Part shown: positions 22,915 to 35,278 of the stretch, in pieces | Layout of the letters: each line of letters starts with the position of its first letter | How positions within the stretch are numbered: position 1 is the first letter of the stretch | Assembly: GCA_037367405.1 (NCBI GenBank) | Contig: JAZKJV010011598.1 | Span: 310,001 to 374,000, forward strand | Length of the DNA: 64,000 bases | Reading direction: 5' to 3' | Source of the DNA: Ottelia alismoides | Lineage: Eukaryota > Streptophyta > Magnoliopsida > Alismatales > Hydrocharitaceae | Translations under genes and position numbers: made by a program | The notes under the pieces: generated by a model | Databases searched by the model: none | What the model saw: the letters and a program-made list of their open reading frames with translations, nothing else | What the model was told of the DNA's origin: nothing

Positions 22915-24562
22915 CCATGGACGGAACTAGAGGGGGGCATGGAGGGGCACATGCCCCCCTAGATTTTTGATGATCTTCCATGTATTATTGCTATATATTA
23001 AATATATAGTGATAATTTGATTTTTTATATGGAAAAATGGGCCTGTCCCTAGGGGCAGCCAACATGGCTACTCCCACCCTTATTTTCGTAATTTTTTTTA
23101 TTTTTTTTTGAAAAATAAAACCGTTTATATTCATCTATATATCCCTCATATATATCATTCAAATTTCGTCAGAAACAGAAACTCATATGCCCTCCATGTA
23201 GAACAAGTAATTTTAACGGTCTAAAGATTGTTGTAATCGACCTGTTCTAGATGGAGGGTATAGGAGTCTCTGTTTTTGACGAACATCGAATGACATATAG
23301 GATGGATATATAGATGAATATACATGGTGATATTTTTCAAAAAAGAATACCGAAAATGGGGTAGGAGCATCCCCATTGAGCTTTTTTATATACTAATCTA
23401 ATTTATTAATTTTAAAAAATTTAAAAATGGTAACACTATCATCTATTTCTACAATTTTCTCATTCTCACTTTTTCATCTGCGAAGATCTTTACCCTGCAT
23501 ATTCTTTTTACATATCTGTCATTCTATCTTTCTCCCTCATCCATCTCTTTCCCTCCCTCGATCAAAAAAGGACTATATCATATTTTATTTTATGATTCTA
23601 TCTCTTTATAAGGTCTCTATTTTCAATAATGCCGTCTAAATATGCTTGAGTTTGTATTGATTGTGTACTATTATTCTGATAAGGTATTTAATTTTTGAAG
23701 CTTTATCTATTGTAACAAGTTTCAAAATCTTACTACACTATACATTAGTCTATATTTTATCACTACAACAAATTACAATTGAAGTAATAAATAATGGGAT
23801 CGAAAAATCCATCGATTGTTTTTATTAACATGAACTTTTTGTTGTCACAAAATATGAGATATTTATTTATAAATTCACCTAATATTATGTACAATATATT
23901 ATCCATAATTATAGTAGTAGTAACAAACATATCATTGCCATAAATTTTTATCTACCCTACATTTAGCAATGAATGTTATATGACGATAATCTATATTCAA
24001 AAAAAATATTGATATAAGTTAAAAATCGGATGTCCTAGATCATTGTTAGCAACATTTTCTTAGAGTGTTATATTAATAGAAAGTACTTGTACATTGCATA
24101 CTAAGCTAATCTAATCTATATTCAACTTAATTTAAAAAGGAAAATGTTTCTTTATCACAACATATACCTGACTTGTGGCATGAAAATTTACCACAACATT
24201 GACTTCAAAAAAACTATCTGTCTTGTGACAATGTAAATTTTGTTATTGCAAGCTAAGAAATCCATCATCACACTTGATTTATTTTGACTATACGAATTTT
24301 GATGTATCTAATGTCCACAATTATATACATATATATACGTATGTAATTAGAATGAAGAGGTTTTCTCAAAAAAAGGAAGCCCAATTCTCTTATATGTGTC
24401 TCATTCGCGTGAAGCTAAAAAATTATGGATGTTCAATCAAATTATGTCATTTTTCTAAAGCGTCATAATTATTTTATTTATCAGTTGGTAATAGAATATC
24501 ACCATATAAATGATTCTTTTAGTTTGTACCTCCTCGATAAAAATTTTCTAGTTCCGTCCCTA
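22915..24562. mobile_element. DNA transposon-like element with inverted ends
   Basis: The left end reads GGACGGAACTAG (22919-22930) and the right end CTAGTTCCGTCCC (24548-24560), so the ends are inverted repeats of at least 12 bases. Possible outside duplications are GGTAGTACC and GGTACGACG, which agree at six of nine places and are weak. Inside are an A/T-rich body, a G-run and C-run pair near 22932-22968, and a large hairpin (23061-23382). No transposase frame is visible, so it is a non-autonomous or decayed copy. The superfamily is not certain. Confidence 0.55.
23061..23382. repeat. Large imperfect inverted repeat (hairpin)
   Basis: The left arm (about 23061-23224) and right arm (about 23226-23382) are near reverse complements. 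Landmarks are TTCATCTATATATCC on the left against GGATGGATATATAGATGAA on the right, CAGAAACAGAAACTC against GAGTCTCTGTTTTTG, and CCCTCCATGTAGAACA against TGTTCTAGATGGAGGG. There is almost no loop. The arms have collected mismatches and small gaps. Confidence 0.8.
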
Positions 24563-26131
24563 GGTACGACGGTGGCGTGTGTGGTTCAAACGCGGCAGCT
24601 ACTTCCTCCCGAGGAGGAAGATGAATAGTGTTGGAGGATGGTCACGAGCTGTAGCAGCAGTTGAGTGAAATTTCACTCTTCGTTGGGTCCCACTCGTCGG
24701 ATTTGGCTCTTTGTTTGTTAGAGAGTTAATAATAAGAGAGAATTCATCGTTGGCCCAATTTATAAAAGGGGTGTTAGATGTCCTATTTTATTTTTCATTT
24801 ATTTTAGATATATGTACTTCCAATTTATATGTTTGGTTATGATATACGTATGGCATTCATACGTGGTTAATCATAACCATTTTAATGTTCATGTTAAAAT
24901 ATTTTTGTTGGTATATTCCATGTTGGTAAGTATATTTACGTATCTAGATTGGAATATGAATTACATTATACGTATTTATTTTGAAGTACGCGAGCATGTT
25001 GAATTTATTAATTAAATTATAACCATATTGCATATATAATATTATGACACTTGTTATATATGGGTGAATATTCTAACACCATCTTTAGCAATAAATTAAG
25101 ACTAAAGATAGATGCAAATGTGTATTATAGATATATCAAATAAGATCTATTTGTGTTTATCATTTAAGTTCTCTTGTCATATATATATATATATATTGAG
25201 ATAAGGTGGGTTTCCCCAAGAAAAATTTATTTTATTATATTTATAATTTTTTTGATGGATACATTTTTTGTCCTTTTAAATGTAATCTGTATAACACAAA
25301 TGAATACAAGAGATAGACATGTGTGCAAGATAAGGTGAAATGTCATAAGGATGTGACTCAATTTCCCACAATTTGAGCAAGTTAATTCACTGAATATGAG
25401 ATTCATCAGCCACCAATGTAGAACTATATCGGAAAAACTATAGGTATAAACATGGACGGGTAGGCCATCTCACTGTTTGGGGACTGGAAAAATCGCACAA
25501 GCCATCGAACCAAGACCACACTCATCTAGGATCCACCAGGACCATGAGAGTTGTGCACTGCTCTTGGGTATGCTATCTCCTCTAAGCTTAACATAAGAAA
25601 ATCAATATTCATAACCTTGATTTCATTTAATGGTTATTCTCGTCTCACTCGGAGTAATCTATAGATGGAATATCTTCTATGAGTCTTGCATTATTTGATT
25701 CTTTCAGTACCTCTGACTGGTCTAACATTAATCGGTGAGGCAAAGTAACAACACACGTGGAAGTCATCATCACAGAACTACCACAAATCCATTACCCATC
25801 GGTAAAAATCCACGATGGTATAGGACACCAGTCAAGGCATAAGATCGTGCTCATGGCTCATATCCCTCAATTAATCCCAAGTGGTACAGAGATCTTACGA
25901 TTACCACTTTCTTCTTGAAATAATGAAAACTTGTAGCGATCTTGCATGATCACTATATATCTCATATTATATCGTCAAAAAACCATATATTTCATACATC
26001 TCGTATTATATCATCGTTCATCTCATATCACCCAATTCATATGATTCATACTTAGATGTAAGTTTGCAGTCTTGACCCATGTTGGATCTCACACTATGGC
26101 TATAAGTACTTGGTACTTTAGGGTTGGGTGT
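24563..26131. other. Unassigned AT-rich intergenic sequence
   Basis: No gene, LTR end or primer site is recognised. A TA microsatellite lies at about 25179-25196. Two short stretches (around 21490-21520 and 25790-25830) share a 'catcggtaaa...atggtata' pattern and may be remnants of one old repeat. Confidence 0.3.
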
Positions 26132-28179
26132 TGATGAATCGCTAAATAGTAATATTACTAATTAGTCATGTAATATGGTTGATTAACTACTCAACATAAC
26201 CTCGATTAATTAATCTCTGTGAAGAGATTGATGCTAAATTTTACCTGGATAAGTCCAGGGTCAAACACAAGGATATGATATTTTAGTTTATCTAATTAGA
26301 CTCTAAATGCCCATATTAAGTTTATTAGAGTGGTATCTAGGTCAAGGATGCACAACATAATGTATGCATGATTTTCTAAGGTTTTATAAATGCAAGTTAA
26401 ATTAGTTAAATGCTATAGAATGGAATGCAATTTAAAGAAATATGCATACAATAAACAATAATGCAATATCTCAGATATGCTCCCAAATCAACTCATAACA
26501 TGAACATTGATTGTAGCAAAATAATACACAATATATAGATCAATTAAACAATCCAATTCTAATTATTGAAAGTCCTAATTCATTTTATTTAAACTAAGAT
26601 ATACATACAGAGATAATGATATAAAATGTAGATTAATTACTTAATCAAAATCTGATCCAATAAAGCAAATCAGGATAAAAGAGTCACATTAATTAGATCT
26701 AATGGGAATGATTTACACTCAAACCAAGATTAATTAGACAACCTATTTCTCAAATTTTCATTTTATAACACACATATCATTTTTAGAGAGATAATTGTCA
26801 CATTAAAGAGTATCAAAAGAGCTTTGATATGAAACTTGAATCACATTAATTAGATACAAGATGTTCAAGTTATAAAGTACACAATCCATGGGAACATATG
26901 TAAATGAAACTTATTATAAACACTTAAAACAATCACAACTAGGTCCAACATGGATTAAAATGCAACAAACAAAAGTCGACTGCCTTATCTCAAAAATTAC
27001 CCCACACGTGAGGGCATTTTGGTAATTCTGAAAGTCAACAAGGTGCATGCACAAATAACTCATGGAAACACGTGCAGTGCACGTGCATCTCTATCTCAGG
27101 GCATGACTCATGGCTCGGGCCATGTGGAGTATGATGGCACTTCAGTTCTCAACGTGGATGGACTCGTGGTTGTAGGTATGTAGTGGAGACTCGAGGCTGA
27201 TCAGGGTCGTCCAATCACAATGATCAAATGATTCTTGTAGGCTGGAGGCCTTCCCTCTGCTCCTCAAGCGACACAGCTCGAACGAATCTCCAATGGCTCA
27301 TCTATTCTTCCTCCATCTTTGTTATGACTCATTGATGATCGAGGAAGCAAGATGAGATCCTGGTGAAGGAGAAGGGAGGTCTGCGATACTGCGAAGAAGG
27401 TCGAAGCAGCTGGTTGATGAGGTCTCATTGGAGATGGCTTGAAACATCTGACCAATGAATATCTGGAAGTGTTAGCACATAGCTGAAGCATCGTAGAGGG
27501 ATATGGGGGTGAAATGGCTGGAATGAAGGGCTTAATCGCAAGCGAGGAATGGAGTCTTAGTGGGTTCACCTTATAAACAAGGAGGTGAAGTGACTTGAGG
27601 CGGAGGAAGGTATAGAGAAACAGAAGAGGATTTGGGTGATGTACGTGTAGAGGATGGATTGACGGTGAAGGTGTGTACATAACTAAATGAAGGTGTGTGC
27701 TGCAGTGAATAAATTAGATAATAAGAACAAAAATGATACTGGGGTAATACATGCATGTTGGAGATGAAAATGGAGGTGGTCGGAGGCCTAAGGATGAGGT
27801 GTATAGATACTCTGGCTTTCACTCTATGTTGCAGCTAGAAGAAGAGCATGAGTAGCTCCTTGGTAGGGTTGTGACACGATCAGAAAGGACGAGGATCTCG
27901 TTGGAGGAAGATCTCTGCCATGGCTCTCGATCATTTGCTCTCTCTACCACATGAGTAAGGAGAGGGCTGGGCAGTTTCCTCGTACGAAGGTGAACAAATC
28001 AGAAGTTAGGCAGAGAATGGGGTTTTGTTCACCCTCCAGATAGTTGACAAAGGTGATTTCAACCACCTCCAGTTGTCGCACATGAGGGAGAGGCTTGACA
28101 AGGAGGTTAGGGTGAGGATGGTCGATGAAGGGGCTTCGCCTGGGTATTAGAATCGAAGAGAGAAGACACGTGTACTAGT

Positions 28180-29000
28180 GGTGTCAAAAAATTCTCAACT
28201 TTGATATTCGCTCAAGTTCGACTAGCTAACAGTTTGATTCAGATTCAGATCTGAAATAAACAAACTGAAATCGAATATAAGTTTAGGCTCGATTAAGTAA
28301 ATGAACCAGACCAAAAAAACATAGGTTTGCTCAAGTTCAATTCGTTAAAAGCTCGATAAACATGCACACATACATATCTACAAATCTTTATTTGCATAAG
28401 TGGACCTTATGAGGTAAGTGGCTTTTGTCCCATGATAAGTGAACTTTATGTAGAGATAAGTGAATATTTACGAGATAAGTAGACTTTATCTTGGTATAAA
28501 CTATCACAAAATAAATAGTCACATCGTAGTTACAACATCTGTCATTTGTGTGTCTAGTACTTTTCTCATCTTTATCTTCAAATCAAAAGAACAAGTATAA
28601 ACCGTACTTATCACATATCCCCACATTATTCCTTATCCTCGTCTGAACGGATATAAAAATATATTATAATTATATTTTTTTTCAAAGAATGAATCCTTAT
28701 TAATCTAATTTTTTTCAAAAGATGAAGAAGAGTTAGATAAAGTAAAAACTGAATGAATGTTTATTCTAATTATATACACGGACACACACATATATATATG
28801 TATATATATTTCTTTTTACTTCCACTTATTAGAGAATTCTCAAGTTCTATATTCGTTTAGGTTCGATTCGGTTAAAAAGAGGTTCGTTTCAGATTCGATT
28901 GAAAATAAACGAACCGAACCTGAACACAATTTTAGACTCGATTAAATAAACGAATCGAACCTACAAATATAGGTCCATTCAAATTGGTACGTTTACACCC
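28180..29000. mobile_element. hAT-like non-autonomous DNA transposon remnant
   Basis: The left end GTGTCAAAA and right end GTTTACACC form short inverted ends. ACTAGTG (28174) and ACTAGTA (29006) outside look like a decayed target duplication. Inside, two copies of a block with CTCGATTAA and AAACGAACCGAACC flank the middle. Such 'GGGGTGTAAACG...GAACCGAACC' ends are common in plant hAT-type elements. No transposase remains. Confidence 0.5.
28394..28496 (+). repeat. Tandem repeat, GATAAGTGNACTTTAT type
   Basis: Four to five degenerate copies of a unit of roughly 25 bases with the core GATAAGTGAACTTTATG lie in the middle of the hAT-like remnant. Copies have diverged by several bases each. Confidence 0.6.
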
Positions 29001-29480
29001 CTTCCACTAGTAGGGAGAAAAGAGTTCGGTCAACAGATGTGACTCTTCAAAAGGGCAACCACCCAAGGAAGATGGTGATCCAACACCATTGGATCATGAG
29101 ATCAAACAACTCTGAATGAGGCAGGTTTAGAGTATTTGGAGCCGCTTGATCAAAAGATCAAGTGGTTCTGATTAAGGCGAAGATGAGTCGATCCTAGTCG
29201 TCTAATATTTACCAGACAACCTAAATGAAGACCGAGAGCCATTGAAACCACATGGTGACCTCTAATTGGGCCACGTGGCCTAATTAGAAAATTAAAATTA
29301 AATAAAACTTGTAAAATCAAAATAAAATAATAAATGGTCTCAAAACAGAAATTATTCTAAATGAAAGTTGTATATTTTTTAAGATCTACAACTTTCATGT
29401 AGAACTAAAAGTTAAAATGCATCATATATACATATTATTTTTGTAAGTAATTTCCGGATGCATTAAGAAAAGCCAAAAAA

Positions 29481-30389
29481 TTAAAATTTTGAAATCATCC
29501 TTGTCTGATCTTGACATTGTTGAGATTATTCAGAATCTTGTGCTTGAAATGTCCTTTCTCAAAGCCATCAAGTACATGCCTAACATCAAGAAAGGTCTTA
29601 AAGAGGCATGCACTTTGAAGAGACAAACGCCTAAATCTCATGAAAGAAATGTGAAGCATATCCTCACCATGGCTATAGCGAATGCAATAAGCAATCTCCC
29701 GACAAAGAAGAAGGATATAAGAGCTCCTTTAGTCAGATGTGAGATGTTTGGTCAAGAGTTCGACCGAACTCTACTTGACAGTGGATCCTCAATCAACTTG
29801 GTGCCTATTTCACTACTCAAATAATTTGGGTTGGGACTGCTCAAGTCTACTAGAATGATTCTGCAGTTCGCAGATGCATCCATCAAGCGACCCTGAGGAA
29901 TTTTGGAAGATGTCATCGTAAGGCAATGCAGTTCCCTGCGTACTTTATTGTTCTGGATATGGACACTTCAGATCCTCTACTGCATACCTCGATAATCCTT
30001 GGACGATCGTTCCTTCAAACAACCGAAGCAGTAGTGAACTATGACACCATGCAAATCACCTTCCGCTCGAACAATGACAAGGTGGCTATTGAGATGATTC
30101 AGGTACCCAAACAATCAGAAACTGTATCATACTAAGTGAGCCAACAGAGCAGCGAACATAAGTCTGTGACTTCTTAGCCAAAATCTATGATGCAAATCTG
30201 TTTATGGATGATATTGAGACCCATGCATTACTCTCCACAAAGGAAGTCTTGAACAACAAAATCAAGTTTCCTAATGTCCATGATGATGAGATTCACGCTG
30301 AATTTCCGGATGAATGCATTTATGGCCACCTGTCCTTGGTAGAGCAAGAGGACATCATTGAAAATTTTTGTAAACAAGATTCGCTCATC
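29481..30389 (+). pseudogene. Athila-like gag-protease remnant (element V)
   Basis: The plus-strand frame from 29489 gives a Gag-protease linker (DIVEIIQNLVLEMSF, then a basic stretch and EACTLKR) followed by a retropepsin-type active site, LLDSGSSINLVP, with the canonical D-S-G intact. Two stop codons and a frameshift break the domain after that point. The second half follows at 29926 with the flap-side motif IILGRSFL. A third piece (30204-30389) is an acidic segment with no known domain. The capsid part of Gag is missing on the left, where it abuts minus LTR sequence. The right end is cut by LTR U. No reverse transcriptase is present. Confidence 0.78.
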
Positions 30390-33300
30390 TGACGGGTCGC
30401 TAAATACGATAATTAATTCGGGCACGTTGTAGTACGTGTACTTTGCGATTCAGTCAAAACCGAGAGAAGAATCTCCGTGAAGAGTGTCTCGGCTTAATTT
30501 ATATTCCGAACAAGTCCGGGGTCGAGCATAGGGAGGCAAAGGAACAACTTCAGGTTTAATTTGAAAATTAAGTTTTAGATTTCCAAGCGGTATTTTTTTA
30601 GATTTTTTTATGCAAAAAAAATACAAATGCAAGTGAATTAAGCTCCTAAGAAATCACACAACTTAGCTAAATTAATTTTAATGAGAAATTAATCCAATTC
30701 AACCAAATTATATTTTTCCTAAGATCTTAATCCAATGATAAATGCAAGACATATTTTTTTAGAATTTTAGGAGTTAAAAAGCAATAACTAAAAATGCACA
30801 CTTTTTATGGGTTTTTTTCGCAATTTTTCACACAAACAGTAAGCAAAAATGATGAAAAATTTACTGGAATGAAAACATGATGCAAGGAAGCTACAAGTAA
30901 TATTTTTGGTTTTTTTGACAAAATATGAATTTTTTATGGATTTTTAATGAAAATAGAGTGACAGTGAGTAATTAATTTCTAATAAATCCACAATGGTAAA
31001 TTAATCAGAGTGCGAATTATCTCAAAAAGATATTTAGATGTAGAATTCAGAAGACTTGAAATTTCACAAAAATAATGTAAGTAGATTTAACTAAAAATCA
31101 AATACTAAAATCACTCTACAATTTATTTCAAACACAAGACAACTCCACTTTAGATGAAATTTGGACAGTATCTCAATCACATATCAAGGCATCATGTCTA
31201 ATTTTTGTGGAATTTTTAGAGCAACCTGTGTGAGATATAAATTTAAGAGCTCAATTTGAGTAAAATATACACTATTTCAGTTGAACATTTTTGATTAATT
31301 TACAATATATCACAAAAATTTAAATAAATATTCAAATTGTAGACAATTAGTTGCTCAACATAATGGAATTTTTCATTTAATAAAATGACGCAAAATTAAA
31401 GTCCAAATTAAAATGCAAACACAGGGGTCTCTGTGCAAATTAGAAAAAACAATGTTTACAGCAAGATATGTACATGTACTGACTTGTAATTACAGAAACA
31501 TGAGAAATAAAAATCGCAATTTTTACAATAAAAAAATTAAGAAAATGACCTTCTTTCTCCATGGGCTTTGCTGGAAATGAACCCAAAGGGGAGGGCTTGG
31601 ATCTGCAGTGGACGACGGAAGAGGACGGCACCGGCACGCGGCGCGCGGCGGGAGGAGGTCGGCGGACGCGCGGAGGTGCGCGCTGAGGCGATGGACGGGG
31701 CGTGGGACGCTGTGGCGAGGGGGGTTTTGCGTGGGTGGCCGCGGCTGTTGGCGCAGCTCGCGCGCGGCCGCGCGAGGAGGGGTGTACGGCCTGAAGCGGC
31801 TGTGCGGAGGGCGAGCGGCGGAGCCGCCTGGCGGTGGCTCGGAGGTGGCGGCGGCGGCCGGCCAGAAGGAGAAAGGGAGGGGGGGCGGTGGCAGCCTGGA
31901 GGTGGCGACCAGGCTGCTGTTTTGTTTTTTAAAAAAATATTTATTTTTTGATTTTTTTAACTGCTGATATGCAAACTATTTTTTTATTTATATTTTTCTA
32001 ATTTTTTGTTTTGTTTAAATAGGAAATGAATAAATGCAAAATGACAAAAACAAACAAATGCAAAATGGATGGTGGTTTGATCTTGATGATATGCAAATAA
32101 AAAATGATATGGAGATGTGATGCGATGGATAAAAAATGATGGTGATCCAAACAAAAAGGAAACAAGATATTAGATTAAAAAATAACAAGAGAAATGAGGA
32201 GGAATACTTACCTGATGTTCGCCGGATTTGCGGAGCAGCTACGCTGGACTCCTGTCGTCGCCTCGATCCGATTGGCGAAATAAAAATCAGAGAAGCTGTG
32301 CGAGCTCTATGGGGAACTCATGACGCGGAGCGGAGCTCCGCGGATCTCGCCTGAAGGAGGTCGTCGCTTGAGGAAGACGCTTCACCGCTGTCACCAACAA
32401 AACACTCCAAGCTCTCTCCTTTTTCTATTAGAATGGCGGATGGGAAAAAATGAGGATGTAGAAATGAATATAAAGAGAAGAGAAAGGGAAGTTAGAATGG
32501 AGTGGTGTTGAATGGGAGGTTGGATTATTGGTGGAGTTGAATGGGAGGTTGATGAAGAATGTGGGGTAGAATGGGAGTTGGTGGTAGACTAGAAGTTATT
32601 GTAGATTATGGGGAAAAAATTAAGGAAAATAAAATGAAATAAAGTAGGCTACTTTAAATACAATAAAATAAAAGAGAAGAAAAAAATGGGGAATTTATAA
32701 AATAAGACAAACACTATGTACATTTTTTTGCTTTTCTAATTTTATTTTTTTATTTTTAATAAAAGATATTTACAACAGAAAAAATACAATAAAATAGTAG
32801 AAATAAAATGCAACACAATGAGTATTTTTTTGGATTTTTTAGTAATTAAGAAAGATACAAATAAAATGAAGAGAGAAAAATATATACAATATATACAATG
32901 TACATCTAGGTCCCAAAACTCAACTTTTGCAAATGAGCTCCGATTTTAATGAAATCACTTCCGTTGGATAGATAATTTTCTAACTTGAACTTTAAAAGGG
33001 AGTTTGGTGAATTTGGAGTTCATACGGAGCGGGATTTTGGCTTGGAAGTTGGTCTTTACAACTTTTTCCCTTTGAGATCTAGGAGCATTTATTTGAGGTG
33101 AATTTTGTTTTGTATTTTTTTGTATATATATATTTATGAACAACTTAGAGAAAGAATTAGCTAAAAAGGAGTTGAAATAAAATTATTAAAAATACATGAA
33201 GTTTTGGGCTATTTACAGGTGGAAAACTCCTTTAATTTTGTGGCTTTTTATGCGTAATTTATTTTGTACAATCTAATATACATTAATTAGTGTGTTTTAT

Positions 33301-33410
33301 TTACAAGAGTCATTTTGTTAATTTATTGATTTTATATACATTTATTAGGGAATTTACTCGGGGATTTTGCTAAGAGCAAGATATTGAGATGATGAATCGC
33401 GGATTCATCA
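30390..33410 (-). mobile_element. Gypsy LTR U (solo-like, 3.0 kb)
   Basis: On the minus strand it starts TGATGAATCCGC at 33410 and ends GACCCGTCA at 30390; the length is 3021 bp. The GC-rich island is at 31580-31920. The flanks are TCATC on the left and CCAGC on the right, so no target duplication is seen. It separates the gag-protease remnant of V from V's tail. Either a solo LTR formed with a deletion beside it, or two elements recombined. Frames on either strand in the island are ignored. Confidence 0.75.
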
Positions 33411-33897
33411 CCAGCACTGCACTCAGAGCCTACAGTACCAATGGTGGACACACCACCGATGGAAGATCCGACACCTTTTCCCGGCACAGTATCTTAGAAG
33501 GAAATATCTATCCTCACGAGAACGAGTTACAAGAGGAGCAGACTCCTTGATAGTTCAACGGTTTGACTGGGAAGAGATGAAAAATTCACACACATGATTT
33601 TATCATCTTAAGCTAGCAAGAGTATGCGACTAAGATGATATGTTTGACCAGATTGTGAAGAGAACTGAATAATAGGATTATGGAATCTAAGGGTTGATGT
33701 GTCACACTTCCTGACCGTAATGTGGTCCCGAACAAACTAAGAATCTAAAGGTCTTAACTGAGCTCCAAACTTAGGCTATAATAAGACAAGTTTAAAAGTA
33801 AAAAAGTATTCCAAGTTATTTCCGTTCTTTTATTTTCTTCTTATGTACTTATAGGCATAAATGTTTGCTAGGGACTAGCAAAGGCAAGTATAGGGGG
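33411..33897 (+). mobile_element. 3' tail and polypurine tract of element V
   Basis: This 0.5 kb matches the tail of element Z (minus strand, about 46990-46571), with shared blocks such as 'cacacacatga', 'gagctccaaact' and 'gtttgctagggactagcaaagg'. It ends in AAGTATAGGGGG (33886-33897), the polypurine tract, directly before the 3' LTR. Confidence 0.8.
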
Positions 33898-35014
33898 AGA
33901 TGAATCCTCATTTCATCACCTTTATTCTTTTATTTTGGCTTAAATACCTATCTAAATGCATGTATATATAATTAATTTGAGGAAATAAACACTATATAAA
34001 TTACATAAAATATTATACAAAATACTGATTTAATTTTAAAATAAAAGAATAAAGGAAAGAAAAGAAAAAGAATGAAGTGTCAAAGACACTGAGTGATCCT
34101 AGACCCCAAGACCCAATCATCATGATGACTTGGTCGACAAGGAATAAAGTAGGGGATAGGGCAGAGAACCTATACGGAAATTACACATAAAACCCTAATT
34201 ATTTTTGCCTAATTACTACATTTTGGGACCTATTTTATTGTCTTAAATAATAAAACCCTCAACATGAATATTGTACAAAAAAATACAAAGAAAAATACAA
34301 AATTGATTACACTGAAAAATAATGCACAGTGTGTCCGAGACAAACAAAGTAAAAAGCTGTAAAGAAAAGTTTGAAGACATATATCTTCTCCATACGGATT
34401 CAAAATTGACCAAACTCATATTTATTGTTCATAAAATTAAATAAGTTATTTAATGAAGGTAGTTTCATTCAATTTGGAGTTAAGATGCAAAAGCTATATT
34501 TTGAGTCCCCATTGTGCAATATACACATATATTATATTCAATATATTTATTCCTTATATTTTTCACTTTCTTTTATTTTTATAATTTTTGAATATTGTTT
34601 AAAAGACATGTACATAATTAAAATAAAATAAAACCATTAAAATTCTATTTAAATAAATAAGGTACTTAAATATATAGATGATGTATTATGTGTAGAATTA
34701 AGTATGTACATAAACTCCGAAAAATGTAATAAAAATACCTAAATACATACTTAAATAAATGAAAAATATATAAAATACATGTATATAATAATAAAACACA
34801 AATACAAATAAAAATAAATTTTACAAACTACAGATATATTTACATATATGTATACATGTAAATAATATTTTAAAATTACCTTGTATAACTAACTAAAAAT
34901 AAGCATAAATACTACATAAAATATAAACATTTTTTATGTTTTAACCAAAATTAATTAATTCATTTATTATTTTTTTATTGATTTTCTAAGGTATTTTTGC
35001 CTTGGAATTATCTT

Positions 35015-35066
35015 GTTGGTCCACGTGGACCAACCAGATCAATCTGATAGTTGACCTTCGGTCAAC
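35015..35066 (+). promoter_or_regulatory. G-box palindrome and inverted W-box pair (V LTR)
   Basis: A perfect 20-bp palindrome centred on CACGTG (35015-35034) is followed by GTTGACC-TTC-GGTCAAC (35050-35066). CACGTG is the G-box bound by bZIP and bHLH factors; TTGACC is a W-box core bound by WRKY factors. Binding here is inferred, not shown. Confidence 0.6.
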
Positions 35067-35270
35067 GGTCCTCTCTCCCAACCGCCCTTATCAGATGTCA
35101 TGAGGGAGCAGACTTGACCCCATTATCACTCCACCTCCATGCGCTCCCTCATCTCGAGCCCGCCACATTTATGTAGCCAGCTCGAACCTTACCCTCGCCC
35201 ACTCGTGAATCTCTACCAACTCCATCTCCATTGCACACAACACCTCCTTGAAATCCGACCATCCTCCACT

Positions 35271-35278
35271 TATAAATA
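35271..35278 (+). promoter_or_regulatory. LTR TATA box (element V)
   Basis: TATAAATA lies about 1.37 kb from the LTR start and about 205 bases downstream of the palindromic elements, at the beginning of the GC-rich transcript leader. Confidence 0.55.

Larger units (their letters stand above)
26132..29480 (-). mobile_element. Gypsy LTR T, 5'-truncated, with nested DNA element
   Basis: On the minus strand the LTR ends ...GCGATTCATCA at 26132, matching the family terminus. Its GC-rich island is at about 27100-28160, and a DNA transposon remnant (28180-29000) interrupts it. The upstream part, with a CACGTG palindrome at 29261-29288 and the 'gttgtagatctt' block near 29370, runs to about 29480, where plus-strand gag-protease sequence begins. 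The LTR start is missing, and no primer site follows the end at 26132. A 138-codon sense frame at 27264-27680 lies in the island; I do not call it a gene. Confidence 0.65.

Noticed and set aside
27264..27822. Minus-strand frames of 138 and 83 codons
   Set aside because: Inside LTR T, overlapping, low complexity at the amino end, no domain.
30390..33410. Target duplication around LTR U
   Set aside because: Flanks TCATC and CCAGC do not match, so a clean insertion cannot be claimed.
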